From an uncultured Johnsonella sp. (GTDB taxonomy: Bacteria; Bacillota; Clostridia; Lachnospirales; Lachnospiraceae): 10,960 nucleotides of DNA. A program made the translations under genes and the position numbers. Below are positions 1 to 6,303 of this stretch, piece by piece (position 1 is the stretch's first letter; each line of letters starts with the position of its first letter). The stretch is from positions 1 through 10,960 of the forward strand of contig CAAFUL010000058.1 of assembly GCA_900766185.1 (NCBI GenBank). Reading direction: 5' to 3'. The notes under the pieces were generated by a model. It worked only from the letters and a program-made list of their open reading frames with translations, was not told the origin of the DNA and did no database searches.

Positions 1-456
1 GTACTTGCTTTATCAAGCCGTCAGGTGAAGATAAAGCTTAGTACCGCTGCGAGACGAAGTTAGCGAGAGCGTGTCCAAGGCAAGATATGTTTGTAACGGT
101 TTATGTGATAGACAAATCATTATTCTGTTATCTGAAGTATTGATTTTTTTATATACTGACCCGATTTTGAATGTGGGAAGTTTGAGTTATATAATAATAG
201 TTTGTCTGAAAATAGCTTCTTTCAAAAACCGCTTGTGCTTAAGTCCTCGTGTAGCGGTACTAACTTTTCTGCTGCACTGACATTTGTATAAAAGAAATAC
301 CAACACTGCGGATGTTTCCTACAGAAGTTATTTTCAGACTGCCCAAGCCTCAACTGTAGACCTTATATAAAAAACAGTTATTCTCAACATAAACAATGTC
401 TACCTATCTCTCACAACCCCTATAGAGCTATTTCTTGCGGGCTGTCGATTACAGCA
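1..456. other. Gene-free region with several inverted repeats
   Basis: I see no supported gene here. The only open frame of note (71-280, + strand) has no ribosome binding site and an unconvincing hydrophobic translation. The stretch does hold paired sequences: 1-14 with 30-44 (core GCTTTATC/GATAAAGC, outer GTACT/AGTAC), 40-48 with 253-261 (AGTACCGCT/AGCGGTACT, perfect), and 204-219 with 324-339 (15 of 16 bases pair). The first two share bases and could not form together. They may be traces of a structured RNA, a small non-autonomous mobile element or decayed IS ends. The right end also holds a short hairpin (GCTGT/ACAGC near 441-455) just after the stop of the leftward gene that ends at 457; it lacks a clear T-run. 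Confidence 0.5.
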
Positions 457-891
457 TCACTCCCTCTCCATATACACAACTGCATACTGCACATCATCAC
501 CATCAAAGTTTTCGGCAAGTATATCATCATTGACCTTATCAAGCATTCTTCCGTCAATATATACCTCATTATAAAGGAATGCCGTAAGCAAAATTTCATC
601 TTCTCTGTCTATATCGATCACGCTCCAGTCTTCATCACTTTTCCATGTATACACACCTTTTTCATCCATATAAATATCATAAAGTAGATTTAGGTACTTC
701 TCAAATGTATAAAATTCTTTGATATCCAGTCCAATTTCATCAAGTTTTGTTCCAAGTTTGTACTCCGCCAGCAACTCTTCTTTTCTTTTATGTGATAGAT
801 AATTTTTATTAAACTTAAGCAAATTATATATGTGATCATCACTGATAAAAGAATTCTCCTTTATCAGTACTACTTTATTTTTATTATTCAT
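457..891 (-). CDS. Small acidic protein of unknown function
   Basis: This 144-residue protein belongs to no family I recognise. It is strongly acidic towards the C-terminus (a run with DEDWSVIDIDREDE around residues 86-99 and ENFDGDD near 127-133). It has no signal peptide, membrane segment or cysteine motif, so it is probably cytoplasmic. The start is well supported: AGGAG lies 6 bases before the ATG. It is the last of three leftward genes, 128 bases after the hydrolase stop, and a hairpin at 935-956 sits in that gap, so it may have its own control. Small acidic single-domain proteins in accessory regions are often immunity or anti-toxin type proteins, but nothing here proves that. Real gene: likely. 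Function: unknown. Confidence 0.75.
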   Translation of the reverse strand: MNNKNKVVLIKENSFISDDHIYNLLKFNKNYLSHKRKEELLAEYKLGTKLDEIGLDIKEFYTFEKYLNLLYDIYMDEKGVYTWKSDEDWSVIDIDREDEILLTAFLYNEVYIDGRMLDKVNDDILAENFDGDDVQYAVVYMERE

Positions 892-934
892 TTTGAACTC
901 CTTTTTAGTAGATTTAAGTGTGTATTACTTTACA

Positions 935-956
935 TCTGCTGTTATATTACAGCAGA
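935..956. repeat. Perfect 8-bp hairpin upstream of the acidic-protein gene
   Basis: TCTGCTGT (935-942) and ACAGCAGA (949-956) pair perfectly around a six-base AT loop. It lies between the hydrolase stop (1020) and the acidic-protein start (891). No clean T-run follows on the minus strand, so it is a poor terminator. It could be an operator or an mRNA-end stabilising hairpin. Confidence 0.5.
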
Positions 957-1019
957 AAATAATATTCCCTTTTTGTGTTTCATATAGATTAAGTATACAG
1001 CTTATTAAATTCTGAGTTT

Positions 1020-1622
1020 TCAAATATTACTTTTGATCCAGTTATCTAAAAAATACATCTGCTCCTTTGTGTGAAACCAATGTTCTCCGCCGCTCATAAC
1101 TGTTATATTTGCATTTATTTTTTTAGAAAAATCAGTCATCGTACTAAATGATGTCATATTATCCTTTTTTCCATAAAGAATTTCAGTAGGTATATCCCAA
1201 TATACCGGATTTCTTCTTGCATAAGACAGATATTCCCAAGACAATATTTCTCCAAAAGAAGTTTCTATTTCTTTTTTTATGCTAAGTTCTTCTTCTGACA
1301 CATTTGCCCAAAGCATCATGTCTAAAATCAATCTTTCCATATCTACAATCGGCGATATTAACATGGCTTTTGTAATTTTTTTATCCGCTAAAGAAATTAG
1401 TGAAAAATACGCCCCTATACTGTTTGCAATTAGAATTGTTTTATTATATCGGGGTATAATAGAGTCAAAATAATTGACAAACTCAATTTTGGCATCCCAC
1501 GGTTTTTCCGATTTATAATCAAATCCTATAATATCAAAATCTTCATTAAAAAACTTTCTATAGTACTTAGCTTCTTCTGCACTTCCTCCTTTACCATGAA
1601 TATAAATCATTACATTTTTCAT
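1020..1622 (-). CDS. Small alpha/beta-hydrolase family protein
   Basis: The 200-residue protein has the layout of a compact alpha/beta hydrolase (RBBP9/YdeN-like size, cytoplasmic). The N-terminus has a beta strand followed by HGKGG (9-13), typical of the oxyanion-hole loop. The nucleophile elbow is A66-N-S68-I-G70, so Ser68 is the likely nucleophile; the usual first glycine of GxSxG is an alanine. LYGKKD gives Asp154 and GGEHW gives His181, completing a Ser-Asp-His triad in the right order and spacing. The start follows GAGG at good spacing. The gene begins 29 bases after the DUF45 peptidase stop on the same strand, so the two are probably co-transcribed. The substrate cannot be told; the family includes esterases, peptidases and inactive binding proteins. 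Confidence 0.85.
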   Translation of the reverse strand: MKNVMIYIHGKGGSAEEAKYYRKFFNEDFDIIGFDYKSEKPWDAKIEFVNYFDSIIPRYNKTILIANSIGAYFSLISLADKKITKAMLISPIVDMERLILDMMLWANVSEEELSIKKEIETSFGEILSWEYLSYARRNPVYWDIPTEILYGKKDNMTSFSTMTDFSKKINANITVMSGGEHWFHTKEQMYFLDNWIKSNI

Positions 1623-1651
1623 CTACTACCTCATCAATTCCAAACCTAATA

Positions 1652-2347
1652 TCATTTTATTTTAAGCAAACTCTCCGCCTCTTTACGACTTGGAAAGTAG
1701 CTGTCAAGAATAGTATAAAACCTTTTATTATGTCCCTTTTCAAACAAATGACTAAGTTCATGTACTATAACATATTCAAGGCATATAGGAGGCTTTTTAG
1801 CAAGTGCCAAACTAAGCCATATACGCCTATCTTTAATATTGCAAGTTCCCCACCTTGTTTTCATATTTTTAATTCTAAACTCTAAAATTTCCAAATTCAT
1901 TTTCTTTAAATATTTTTCAAAAAACAAAGTAGCCTTAGCCTTAAGTTCTTCCCTGTAGAATTTATCAAGTATGGCTTTTCTTTTTTCAAGTTTCTCTTCT
2001 TTTTTAGTATATATAAGCAAGGTATCGTTATCAATAACAACTACTTGTCTATTTCCCGTTTTAATATCTAAACTGTATTCCCTCCCCCACAAAAGATGGT
2101 GACCTTCCCCTGAAACATACTCATAATTTATGTATTTAAGGTTGTTTTTATACTTTTTTACTGCCGCTGTTATTTTATCATATTCTTTTAAGATAAAATC
2201 TTCTATAACTTTCAACGAAACAGTTTTTGAGGCTCTCAGTCTTACACTTGCATCCTTGGCAGAAACACTAAGGTACATATACTTCATACCTTTTCTTCTC
2301 TCAATCAAGACATTGATATCTTTTACTTTTACATATTTTTTATCCAT
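1652..2347 (-). CDS. YgjP/DUF45-type zinc metallopeptidase-like protein
   Basis: The 231-residue protein matches the DUF45 (YgjP, M48-related) family, cytoplasmic, soluble, usually 220-250 residues. The zinc motif is VHELSHLFEKGH: His196-Glu197 and His200, with His206 in the family-typical GHNKRF block. The upstream conserved block KTRWGTC (163-169) is also present. The N-terminal half holds the usual basic strand region (ERRKGMKYMYLSV). The family is thought to be peptidases, but substrates are largely unknown; several members sit beside restriction-modification genes. I chose ATG at 2347. A TTG at 2410 would add 21 residues that do not look like the family and has no ribosome binding site. 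The ATG also lacks one, but a promoter ends 6 bases before it, which suggests a leaderless mRNA. Confidence 0.88.
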   Translation of the reverse strand: MDKKYVKVKDINVLIERRKGMKYMYLSVSAKDASVRLRASKTVSLKVIEDFILKEYDKITAAVKKYKNNLKYINYEYVSGEGHHLLWGREYSLDIKTGNRQVVVIDNDTLLIYTKKEEKLEKRKAILDKFYREELKAKATLFFEKYLKKMNLEILEFRIKNMKTRWGTCNIKDRRIWLSLALAKKPPICLEYVIVHELSHLFEKGHNKRFYTILDSYFPSRKEAESLLKIK

Positions 2348-2353
2348 ACGACT

Positions 2354-2382
2354 ATTATAAGCAAGGGCTTTTGTTTTAGCAA
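2354..2382 (-). promoter_or_regulatory. SigmaA-type promoter, probably giving a leaderless mRNA
   Basis: On the minus strand TTGCTA (2377-2382) and a perfect TATAAT (2354-2359) are separated by exactly 17 bases. Only 6 bases lie between TATAAT and the ATG at 2347, so transcription should start at or next to the start codon. No Shine-Dalgarno sequence precedes that ATG, which agrees with leaderless translation. Confidence 0.6.
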
Positions 2383-2603
2383 ATAAATTTATATAATGTA
2401 TAAGTAGCAAATTAATATACTTATTTTGTTGCTATTATAGAGCTTTTTTCTACGCTTTTGCAAAATATTTTAATTGCCGCATTTTTAGAAGCAAATTTCA
2501 AGTGTGTTTTGAAAAAAGTGGGAAACAAATAAAAATGGAATATAAGAAGTCTCGTAAACACAGACTTAGATATTCCGAGAGACTATTACATAAGGAGAAA
2601 AAA

Positions 2604-3191
2604 ATGAATACCTATATTGAAAGCGTTAAGTCAAATGATATCCCATGGCACAGGCTTACTACTGTCTATAAAAGAGCCACTGATTTTCCAAAATTTCTTG
2701 ATATTCTTTCTAAGATGGAAAGTATTGAAGAAGTCGATGAAGTCGGAGCTGAAATAGAAATTAATATTGAACACCAGTCAACTTTATGGCACTCAACTCC
2801 ATTTGCACTTATCTTTCTTTTAAGGATTTTTAAATCCGCCTTGGATGAAGGTAAGGACAATAAGGTTGCGCTCTATCTTTCGGAACAATTATTGGAGCTT
2901 TTTACAAATATCGCCTTAGCCATTCGTGGAATAGAAAGCTTGGAACACCCCGATCCGCTTCCGAATTTTTCCGATATGTTAAAAGAAGAATACCTTTGGT
3001 CAGAGGAGTATGATGAGGAGGAAGACGAAATGAGGTATGAAGACGGCGAGGTCTTTTCGGCGGACTTATTCTACAGCTTTTATTACTATTCCTATCAGGT
3101 TTTACTTTTCTCCAAGCCTTTGTTAAAACAGCTTGATAATAAAAAAGCAAGTGAACTTTATGGCTTATTACAGGACTTAAAAATTAGATAA
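2604..3191 (+). CDS. Alpha-helical protein, HEAT/immunity-like, function unknown
   Basis: This 195-residue soluble protein starts at the ATG at 2604, which follows TAAGGAG at ideal spacing; an upstream in-frame ATG at 2502 adds 34 residues of basic, non-conserved sequence without a ribosome site. The N-terminal block IPWHRLTTVYKRATDFP (13-29) and the central IEHQSTLWHSTPFALIFLLR (55-74) resemble the HQGTLYxATPxALPFL-type block I know from uncharacterised HEAT-like proteins that often sit in polymorphic-toxin immunity loci. The rest is helical, with a very acidic segment EEYDEEEDEMRYEDGE (134-149). No signal peptide or clear membrane segment. No toxin gene is next to it, so an immunity role is only a guess. 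It is transcribed away from the DUF45 gene and closed by a strong terminator. Confidence 0.8.
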   Translation: MNTYIESVKSNDIPWHRLTTVYKRATDFPKFLDILSKMESIEEVDEVGAEIEINIEHQSTLWHSTPFALIFLLRIFKSALDEGKDNKVALYLSEQLLELFTNIALAIRGIESLEHPDPLPNFSDMLKEEYLWSEEYDEEEDEMRYEDGEVFSADLFYSFYYYSYQVLLFSKPLLKQLDNKKASELYGLLQDLKIR

Positions 3192-3197
3192 ACATAA

Positions 3198-3239
3198 AAA
3201 ACTACCTATGTGCTTTAATAAATGCATACAGGTAGTTTT
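3198..3239 (+). terminator. Rho-independent terminator after the helical-protein gene
   Basis: A 10-bp stem (AAAACTACCT at 3198-3207 with AGGTAGTTTT at 3230-3239) continues after one mismatch into five more pairs. A T-rich tail (TTTTATTT) follows. It begins 7 bases after the stop codon at 3191. Confidence 0.85.
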
Positions 3240-3279
3240 ATTTCACAAAACTAAAAAGGAACCGACTGTATGTCCAGCC

Positions 3280-3642
3280 TCAGTTGAGCTGTTCTAAGTG
3301 TTCAATATCCGATAATTGAGTTACAGCTTGTAACCCAATTAAGTAATCATTATAAAAGATATACCAATATCTAATATGTTTTAAGTTTTCGGCTGAAAAT
3401 CCTCTCTTGTCCGGAAATTCTTTTCTTAAATCACTACTCAATAATTTTAGAAAACTATCTCCCTAAGAATACTCTTTCTGTTTTTCTACTATTTCCTTAC
3501 CTAAATTCCAATACAAGTCAAGCAATTCATAATTAACTTTTACTGCCGCTTTTAATTTACTATGTCTAACTTTTTCCTTTAAATCTGAAAGTAATTTTTT
3601 ATACTCACCATCTCCTATGATAGCTATATCTTTTTTATCCAT
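3280..3642 (-). pseudogene. YhcG/DUF1016-type nuclease remnant, nonsense-mutated and truncated
   Basis: Reading from ATG at 3642 the frame gives the N-terminal domain of the YhcG/DUF1016 family (PDDEXK nuclease relatives): YELLDLYWNLGKEIVEKQ (38-55), then after the break GDSFLKLLSSDLRKEFP and GFSAENLKHIRYWYIFY. Codon 60 (3463-3465) is TAG exactly where the family has a tryptophan (EYSWGDxF), so one base change of TGG explains it. The frame then stays open to TGA at 3280, giving only 120 sense-equivalent codons; the C-terminal nuclease domain of this roughly 330-350 residue family is missing. GGAG precedes the ATG at usable spacing. YhcG proteins often sit near restriction or defence genes. 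No intact partner is left here. The gene is dead unless the TAG is read through, and even then it lacks the nuclease half. Confidence 0.88.
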
Positions 3643-4067
3643 TTACACTACTCCAATCTTGAATTATTTTATATTTTTATCATAATCAGCTTACAAACAA
3701 TAAAATCTTTCTACCGTTACATCTTCAGTTTAGTCGATATAATTATACCAAAATATAGACTCTTTTATGGATTGTGATGACTGAATAGAGAAATTTTTCA
3801 TAGTCTCGGTTCAGCTGTGCCGGAAGTTTTTACTTTTACTTTTGATTGTACGATATTATAACTAACTTATTAACTCTTTCCCAAAAACCACTTTATTATA
3901 ACATTCTTTATTTTTATACCAATTTATTTTAAATCATTTTCCGCTTACGCTCAATATCCTGCCACCTATCCGTATTCTGTAGACAAAACTCCCTTACTTC
4001 TTTATGCTTATATCAAGAAAAGCATTTAACAAGTTTTATTAAAAATTTTAAGAAAAGGAGGTTTAGC
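3643..4067. other. Intergenic region with one possible gene scrap
   Basis: No intact gene is visible in these 425 bases. Minus-strand 4012-3929 encodes a short charged run (YKHKEVREFCLQNTDRWQDI, then ERKRKMI and a stop) closed by stops on both sides; its composition is protein-like and may be the C-terminal scrap of a lost gene, but I cannot name it. The right end contains the ribosome binding site of the LytTR gene. I found no convincing promoter, although TATAAC near 3855-3860 with TTTACT 16 bases upstream is a weak candidate. Confidence 0.35.
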
Positions 4068-4508
4068 ATGAATATACTTTATGAGCCTGATGACAGTATT
4101 GCTTATGATACTGCATTAATAAAGACCAATAGCAAGTATCCGGATCTAAAGGGATTTTTGGATTATGCAAAATCTTATAATAACAAATTTGCGGTAAGAA
4201 AAGATGACAATACTTACTTAATGGACATAACTAAGTTTATAAGATTTTATTCCGGAGCTAAGTTAGTATATGCCCAGACTACGGAAGATGAATTTCAGAT
4301 TTCCAAAAGGCTCTATGAACTTGAAGAAAGTCTACCCCTACAATTTGTAAGGGTTTCCAATTCGGAGATTATCAACCTTGATTATGTGTCGAATTTTTCT
4401 TTAAGTGCAGGTGGCATTATAAATATTGTATTCAAAAATGGAGTAAGGACAAGTTCTTCCAGAAGATATCTAAAGAAAATAAAGGAGGTTTTATATCATG
4501 AAAAATAA
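4068..4508 (+). CDS. LytTR-domain DNA-binding regulator without receiver domain
   Basis: The 146-residue protein is a stand-alone LytTR regulator. Residues 1-40 are a short N-terminal part with no receiver domain; residues about 41-143 form the LytTR fold: FAVRKDDNTYLMDITKF (strands 1-2), YSGAKLVYA, LQFVRVSNSEIINLDYV (91-107, the family's RVHRSxxVNLxxI equivalent) and NGVRTSSSRRYLKKIKEVL (124-142). LytTR domains bind pairs of short direct repeats. A perfect AAAGGAGG lies 6 bases before the ATG. Its stop overlaps the next start by 11 bases. LytTR proteins of this type are paired with a DUF3021 or other small membrane protein that inhibits them, the LytTR regulatory system described in streptococci and other Firmicutes. 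The target genes here are unknown; self-regulation is likely by family precedent. Confidence 0.92.
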   Translation: MNILYEPDDSIAYDTALIKTNSKYPDLKGFLDYAKSYNNKFAVRKDDNTYLMDITKFIRFYSGAKLVYAQTTEDEFQISKRLYELEESLPLQFVRVSNSEIINLDYVSNFSLSAGGIINIVFKNGVRTSSSRRYLKKIKEVLYHEK

Positions 4509-4947
4509 TATTATTTATCGCTTTGTATTCGGTATTTTTATAGGTATTGACATAGGTTTATTTATGTCTATCTTTTTTTCCTACATAGTCGGAAACGGCA
4601 CTTATCAGCCGGCACCTACTGGATTTATAAGTCGTTTCCCCAATGAACTTAGTGCCATGCTTGTATCTATACTGATATGGGCTGCAATAGGCGCTTTGTT
4701 CTCCACTACAAGCCTTATATTTACACATACTGAATTTAGCATAACTAAAATGACCCTGTTGCATTGTGTTATAAACTATATAGTTTTTGTACCGCTGTCT
4801 ATACTTGCCGGCTGGTATGGGTTTAACTTGGCTGAACTGGCATCATTTACTATAGTATACATCATCATATATGTTATTGTATGGTTTGTATTTATGTTTA
4901 TAAATATGAAACATATAAGGGAAATCAATGCCAAGCTTAAGAAATAG
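4498..4947 (+). CDS. DUF3021 family membrane protein, partner of LytTR
   Basis: The 149-residue protein has four predicted membrane helices (about 8-31, 53-75, 85-106 and 112-136) with a charged C-terminal tail KHIREINAKLKK, the standard DUF3021 layout and length. It starts inside the end of the LytTR gene (11-base overlap) with its own AAAGGAGG 9 bases upstream, so the two proteins are made together. In known LytTR regulatory systems the membrane protein holds its DNA-binding partner inactive, so this is the probable anti-regulator; the triggering signal is unknown. A degraded repeat of the gene's 3' end lies 45 bases downstream, which suggests past duplication. Confidence 0.9.
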   Translation: MKNNIIYRFVFGIFIGIDIGLFMSIFFSYIVGNGTYQPAPTGFISRFPNELSAMLVSILIWAAIGALFSTTSLIFTHTEFSITKMTLLHCVINYIVFVPLSILAGWYGFNLAELASFTIVYIIIYVIVWFVFMFINMKHIREINAKLKK

Positions 4948-4990
4948 TGTTTTATGTTTCATACTTGGCATCATTAGCGGTAATAGATAA

Positions 4991-5026
4991 TCGAAGTTAA
5001 TGCTAAGCTTGAAAATAGTATTTTTA
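4991..5026 (+). repeat. Degraded second copy of the DUF3021 gene tail
   Basis: Bases about 4993-5026 match 4921-4955, the last codons and stop of the DUF3021 gene, at most positions (shared GAA..TAATGC.AAGCTT, then AAATAGT.TTTTAT). In the matching frame it encodes EVNAKLEN, against EINAKLKK in the gene. Just before it, VLCFILGIISGN resembles the N-terminal GIFIG helix of the same family. It looks like the relic of a second DUF3021 gene with its middle deleted. Confidence 0.5.
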
Positions 5027-5048
5027 TAGGCTTATATGTACTTGCCGT

Positions 5049-5090
5049 AATAATAATTGACCAAGTATAAAAGCTTGGTCAATTATTATT
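5049..5090. terminator. Strong terminator between convergent genes
   Basis: A perfect 17-bp stem (5049-5065 with 5074-5090; AATAATAATTGACCAAG and its complement) has an 8-base loop. It sits between the rightward DUF3021 gene and the leftward cbrC-like gene. The AT-rich stem base supplies the T-run in both directions, so it probably ends both transcripts. Confidence 0.82.
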
Positions 5091-5183
5091 TGCCCAAAGC
5101 GGATACGCATCTTTTGGGGTACTGTAAAACTAACGGTTAAAGCAAATTATACCCAACATAACACATACTACTGTTTCCTTATT

Positions 5184-6035
5184 TTAATACGCATCTACCC
5201 ATAGATGATATTTTTTACAGTGCAGACAAGTAAACAAATAACCGCAAAGCGAGCCGTCTTTTACAAGGTATTCCTCAACATCTTCAAATTCATTTTTTGC
5301 GGCATACTCCTCAAATACCTCATCTGCAATATCCATAGCCTTAAGCTCTTTGGTACCGACTGTTCCTAAATATGCACAATAATCACCGCAACAGGATAGC
5401 CAGTATTCTCCCTGCCAGCTTATATATCCCGGAGTACGGCAAAAAAGCTCTTCATCCTTTTCTTTATCAGGCTCACCTTTCCACTCGGCATCCTGAATAA
5501 AGGTGGCATCATATTTTTTTGCAGCTTCACCGCTCGAAATACATAGAGGACAAAGATATGACACATTTTCAATACAATAGGGCATGGTAGAATAATAAAC
5601 TGTACTTTTTTTACCACAGCAAGGGCAGGTCTTTGCCTCACCCTCTTTAAAAGCACCTGTACCTAAAGGATCCGGATGATAACGAAATTTAGGTAAATCT
5701 TTCAGACGCTCTCTTTTTGCAGATTCTTCCTCCTTTGTCAAAGGGCGTGGCAGGGCAAACTTATCGCCATGACTTTTGCTTAACTCCTGCAAGTAAGCTG
5801 ATTTTTTTATTTGTTTCCTATCTCCTTTATTGCTAATGGTTAAAAACAGATTATATGCACTCTCCATCATTCCCAATAAGCAGTAAACATCTACCAACAC
5901 CTCTTTTGCTTCTTTTTCATTGATTACAGAAAGTCTGTCTGCAAATTGATATAGAGCTAATATACTTGATTTGTTACCATCTTTAAGTTTGTAATTCTCT
6001 TTTAAGCTTATAAATTCTTTCAAATATTCGTTCAT
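5184..6035 (-). CDS. CbrC family (UPF0167) cysteine-rich protein
   Basis: The C-terminal part (about 114-283) is a CbrC/UPF0167 domain: LPKFRYHPDPLGTGAF (114-129), CPCCGK (137-142), YLCPLCISSGEAAKKYD (160-176), SWQGEYWLSCCGDYCAYLG (206-224) and a final CLHC (270-273). Cys137/140 and Cys162/165 plus Cys215, 216, 220, 270 and 273 probably hold zinc. E. coli CbrC is linked to tolerance of colicin E2; the biochemical role of the family is unknown. The first 110 residues form extra helices (YQFADRLSVINEKEAKEVLVDVYCLLGMMESAYNLF is TPR-like), making this longer than the roughly 190-residue single-domain forms. No signal peptide. The ATG follows GGGAG at 6 bases. The gene lies directly downstream of the CRISPR relic on the same strand. 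Confidence 0.9.
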   Translation of the reverse strand: MNEYLKEFISLKENYKLKDGNKSSILALYQFADRLSVINEKEAKEVLVDVYCLLGMMESAYNLFLTISNKGDRKQIKKSAYLQELSKSHGDKFALPRPLTKEEESAKRERLKDLPKFRYHPDPLGTGAFKEGEAKTCPCCGKKSTVYYSTMPYCIENVSYLCPLCISSGEAAKKYDATFIQDAEWKGEPDKEKDEELFCRTPGYISWQGEYWLSCCGDYCAYLGTVGTKELKAMDIADEVFEEYAAKNEFEDVEEYLVKDGSLCGYLFTCLHCKKYHLWVDAY

Positions 6036-6091
6036 CTTGTCTCCCTGTTTTATTTTAAGACTTTCAAACCTTAAATAAGTTATAGAAAAAA

Positions 6092-6263
6092 GACCGGAGT
6101 TTTGTATTGCATTCTAATACTATCAAACTATTCAAGAAATTTTTCAATTTCCCTTTTAAGTTTGACTACCATTATGAAATTACTCTACTCTCAAACAAAT
6201 AAGCATTTTATAGTTAGCCAATGTGGGTTTGACTACCATATGAAATTACACCCTTGTGTCAAG
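6092..6263 (-). CRISPR. Orphan relic type II-like CRISPR array, two spacers
   Basis: Read on the minus strand there are three repeat units. The middle one (6160-6196, 37 bases) is intact: it begins GTTTGAGAGTAG, has GTAATTTCATA in the centre and ends GGTAGTCAAAC, the form I recall for type II repeats in Firmicutes. The leader-side unit (6227-6263) keeps its last 24 bases (TGTAATTTCATA then TGGTAGTCAAAC) but its 5' third is replaced by sequence shared with a 28-base repeat. The far unit starts at 6128 with GTTTGATAGTA and then diverges. Spacers are 6197-6226 (30 bases) and 6129-6159 (31 bases), normal for type II. No cas gene or tracrRNA anti-repeat is visible. Probably a dead or cas-in-trans remnant. 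Confidence 0.7.
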
Positions 6264-6275
6264 TATTGAATACAT
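6248..6275. repeat. 28-base repeat A, copy 1 (downstream of ORF6N gene)
   Basis: These 28 bases are identical to 7469-7496 except for one base (A for G at 6270). It starts 28 bases past the ORF6N gene stop and overlaps the 5' part of the first CRISPR-like repeat. On the minus strand it contains a perfect -35 box TTGACA and a short ACAC/GTGT dyad. Confidence 0.85.
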
Positions 6276-6278
6276 TTT

Positions 6279-6292
6279 TTCAAATTTCCAAT
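6279..6292. repeat. 14-base repeat B, copy 1
   Basis: TTCAAATTTCCAAT is repeated exactly and in the same orientation at 7357-7370. The two copies bracket the ORF6N gene, 11 bases beyond its stop here and 15 bases before its start at the other end. The length could fit a duplicated target or recombination scar. Confidence 0.6.
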
Positions 6293-6303
6293 CTGCTTTA
6301 TTT

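Noticed and set aside
71..280. Open frame of 69 codons on the + strand
   Set aside because: It has no ribosome binding site, an improbable hydrophobic and cysteine-rich translation, and overlaps inverted repeats.
1279..1473. Open frame antisense to the hydrolase gene
   Set aside because: The opposite strand carries a hydrolase with a full catalytic triad, so this is a shadow frame.
2348..2410. TTG start at 2410 extending the DUF45 protein by 21 residues
   Set aside because: There is no Shine-Dalgarno site, the added residues do not resemble the family, and a near-consensus promoter lies inside this stretch.
2502..2603. ATG at 2502 as start of the helical protein
   Set aside because: The ATG at 2604 has an ideal AGGAG site; the upstream 34 codons are basic and have no ribosome site.
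3929..4012. Minus-strand charged peptide as a real small gene
   Set aside because: It has no start codon with a ribosome site and is closed by stops on both sides; at most it is a gene scrap.
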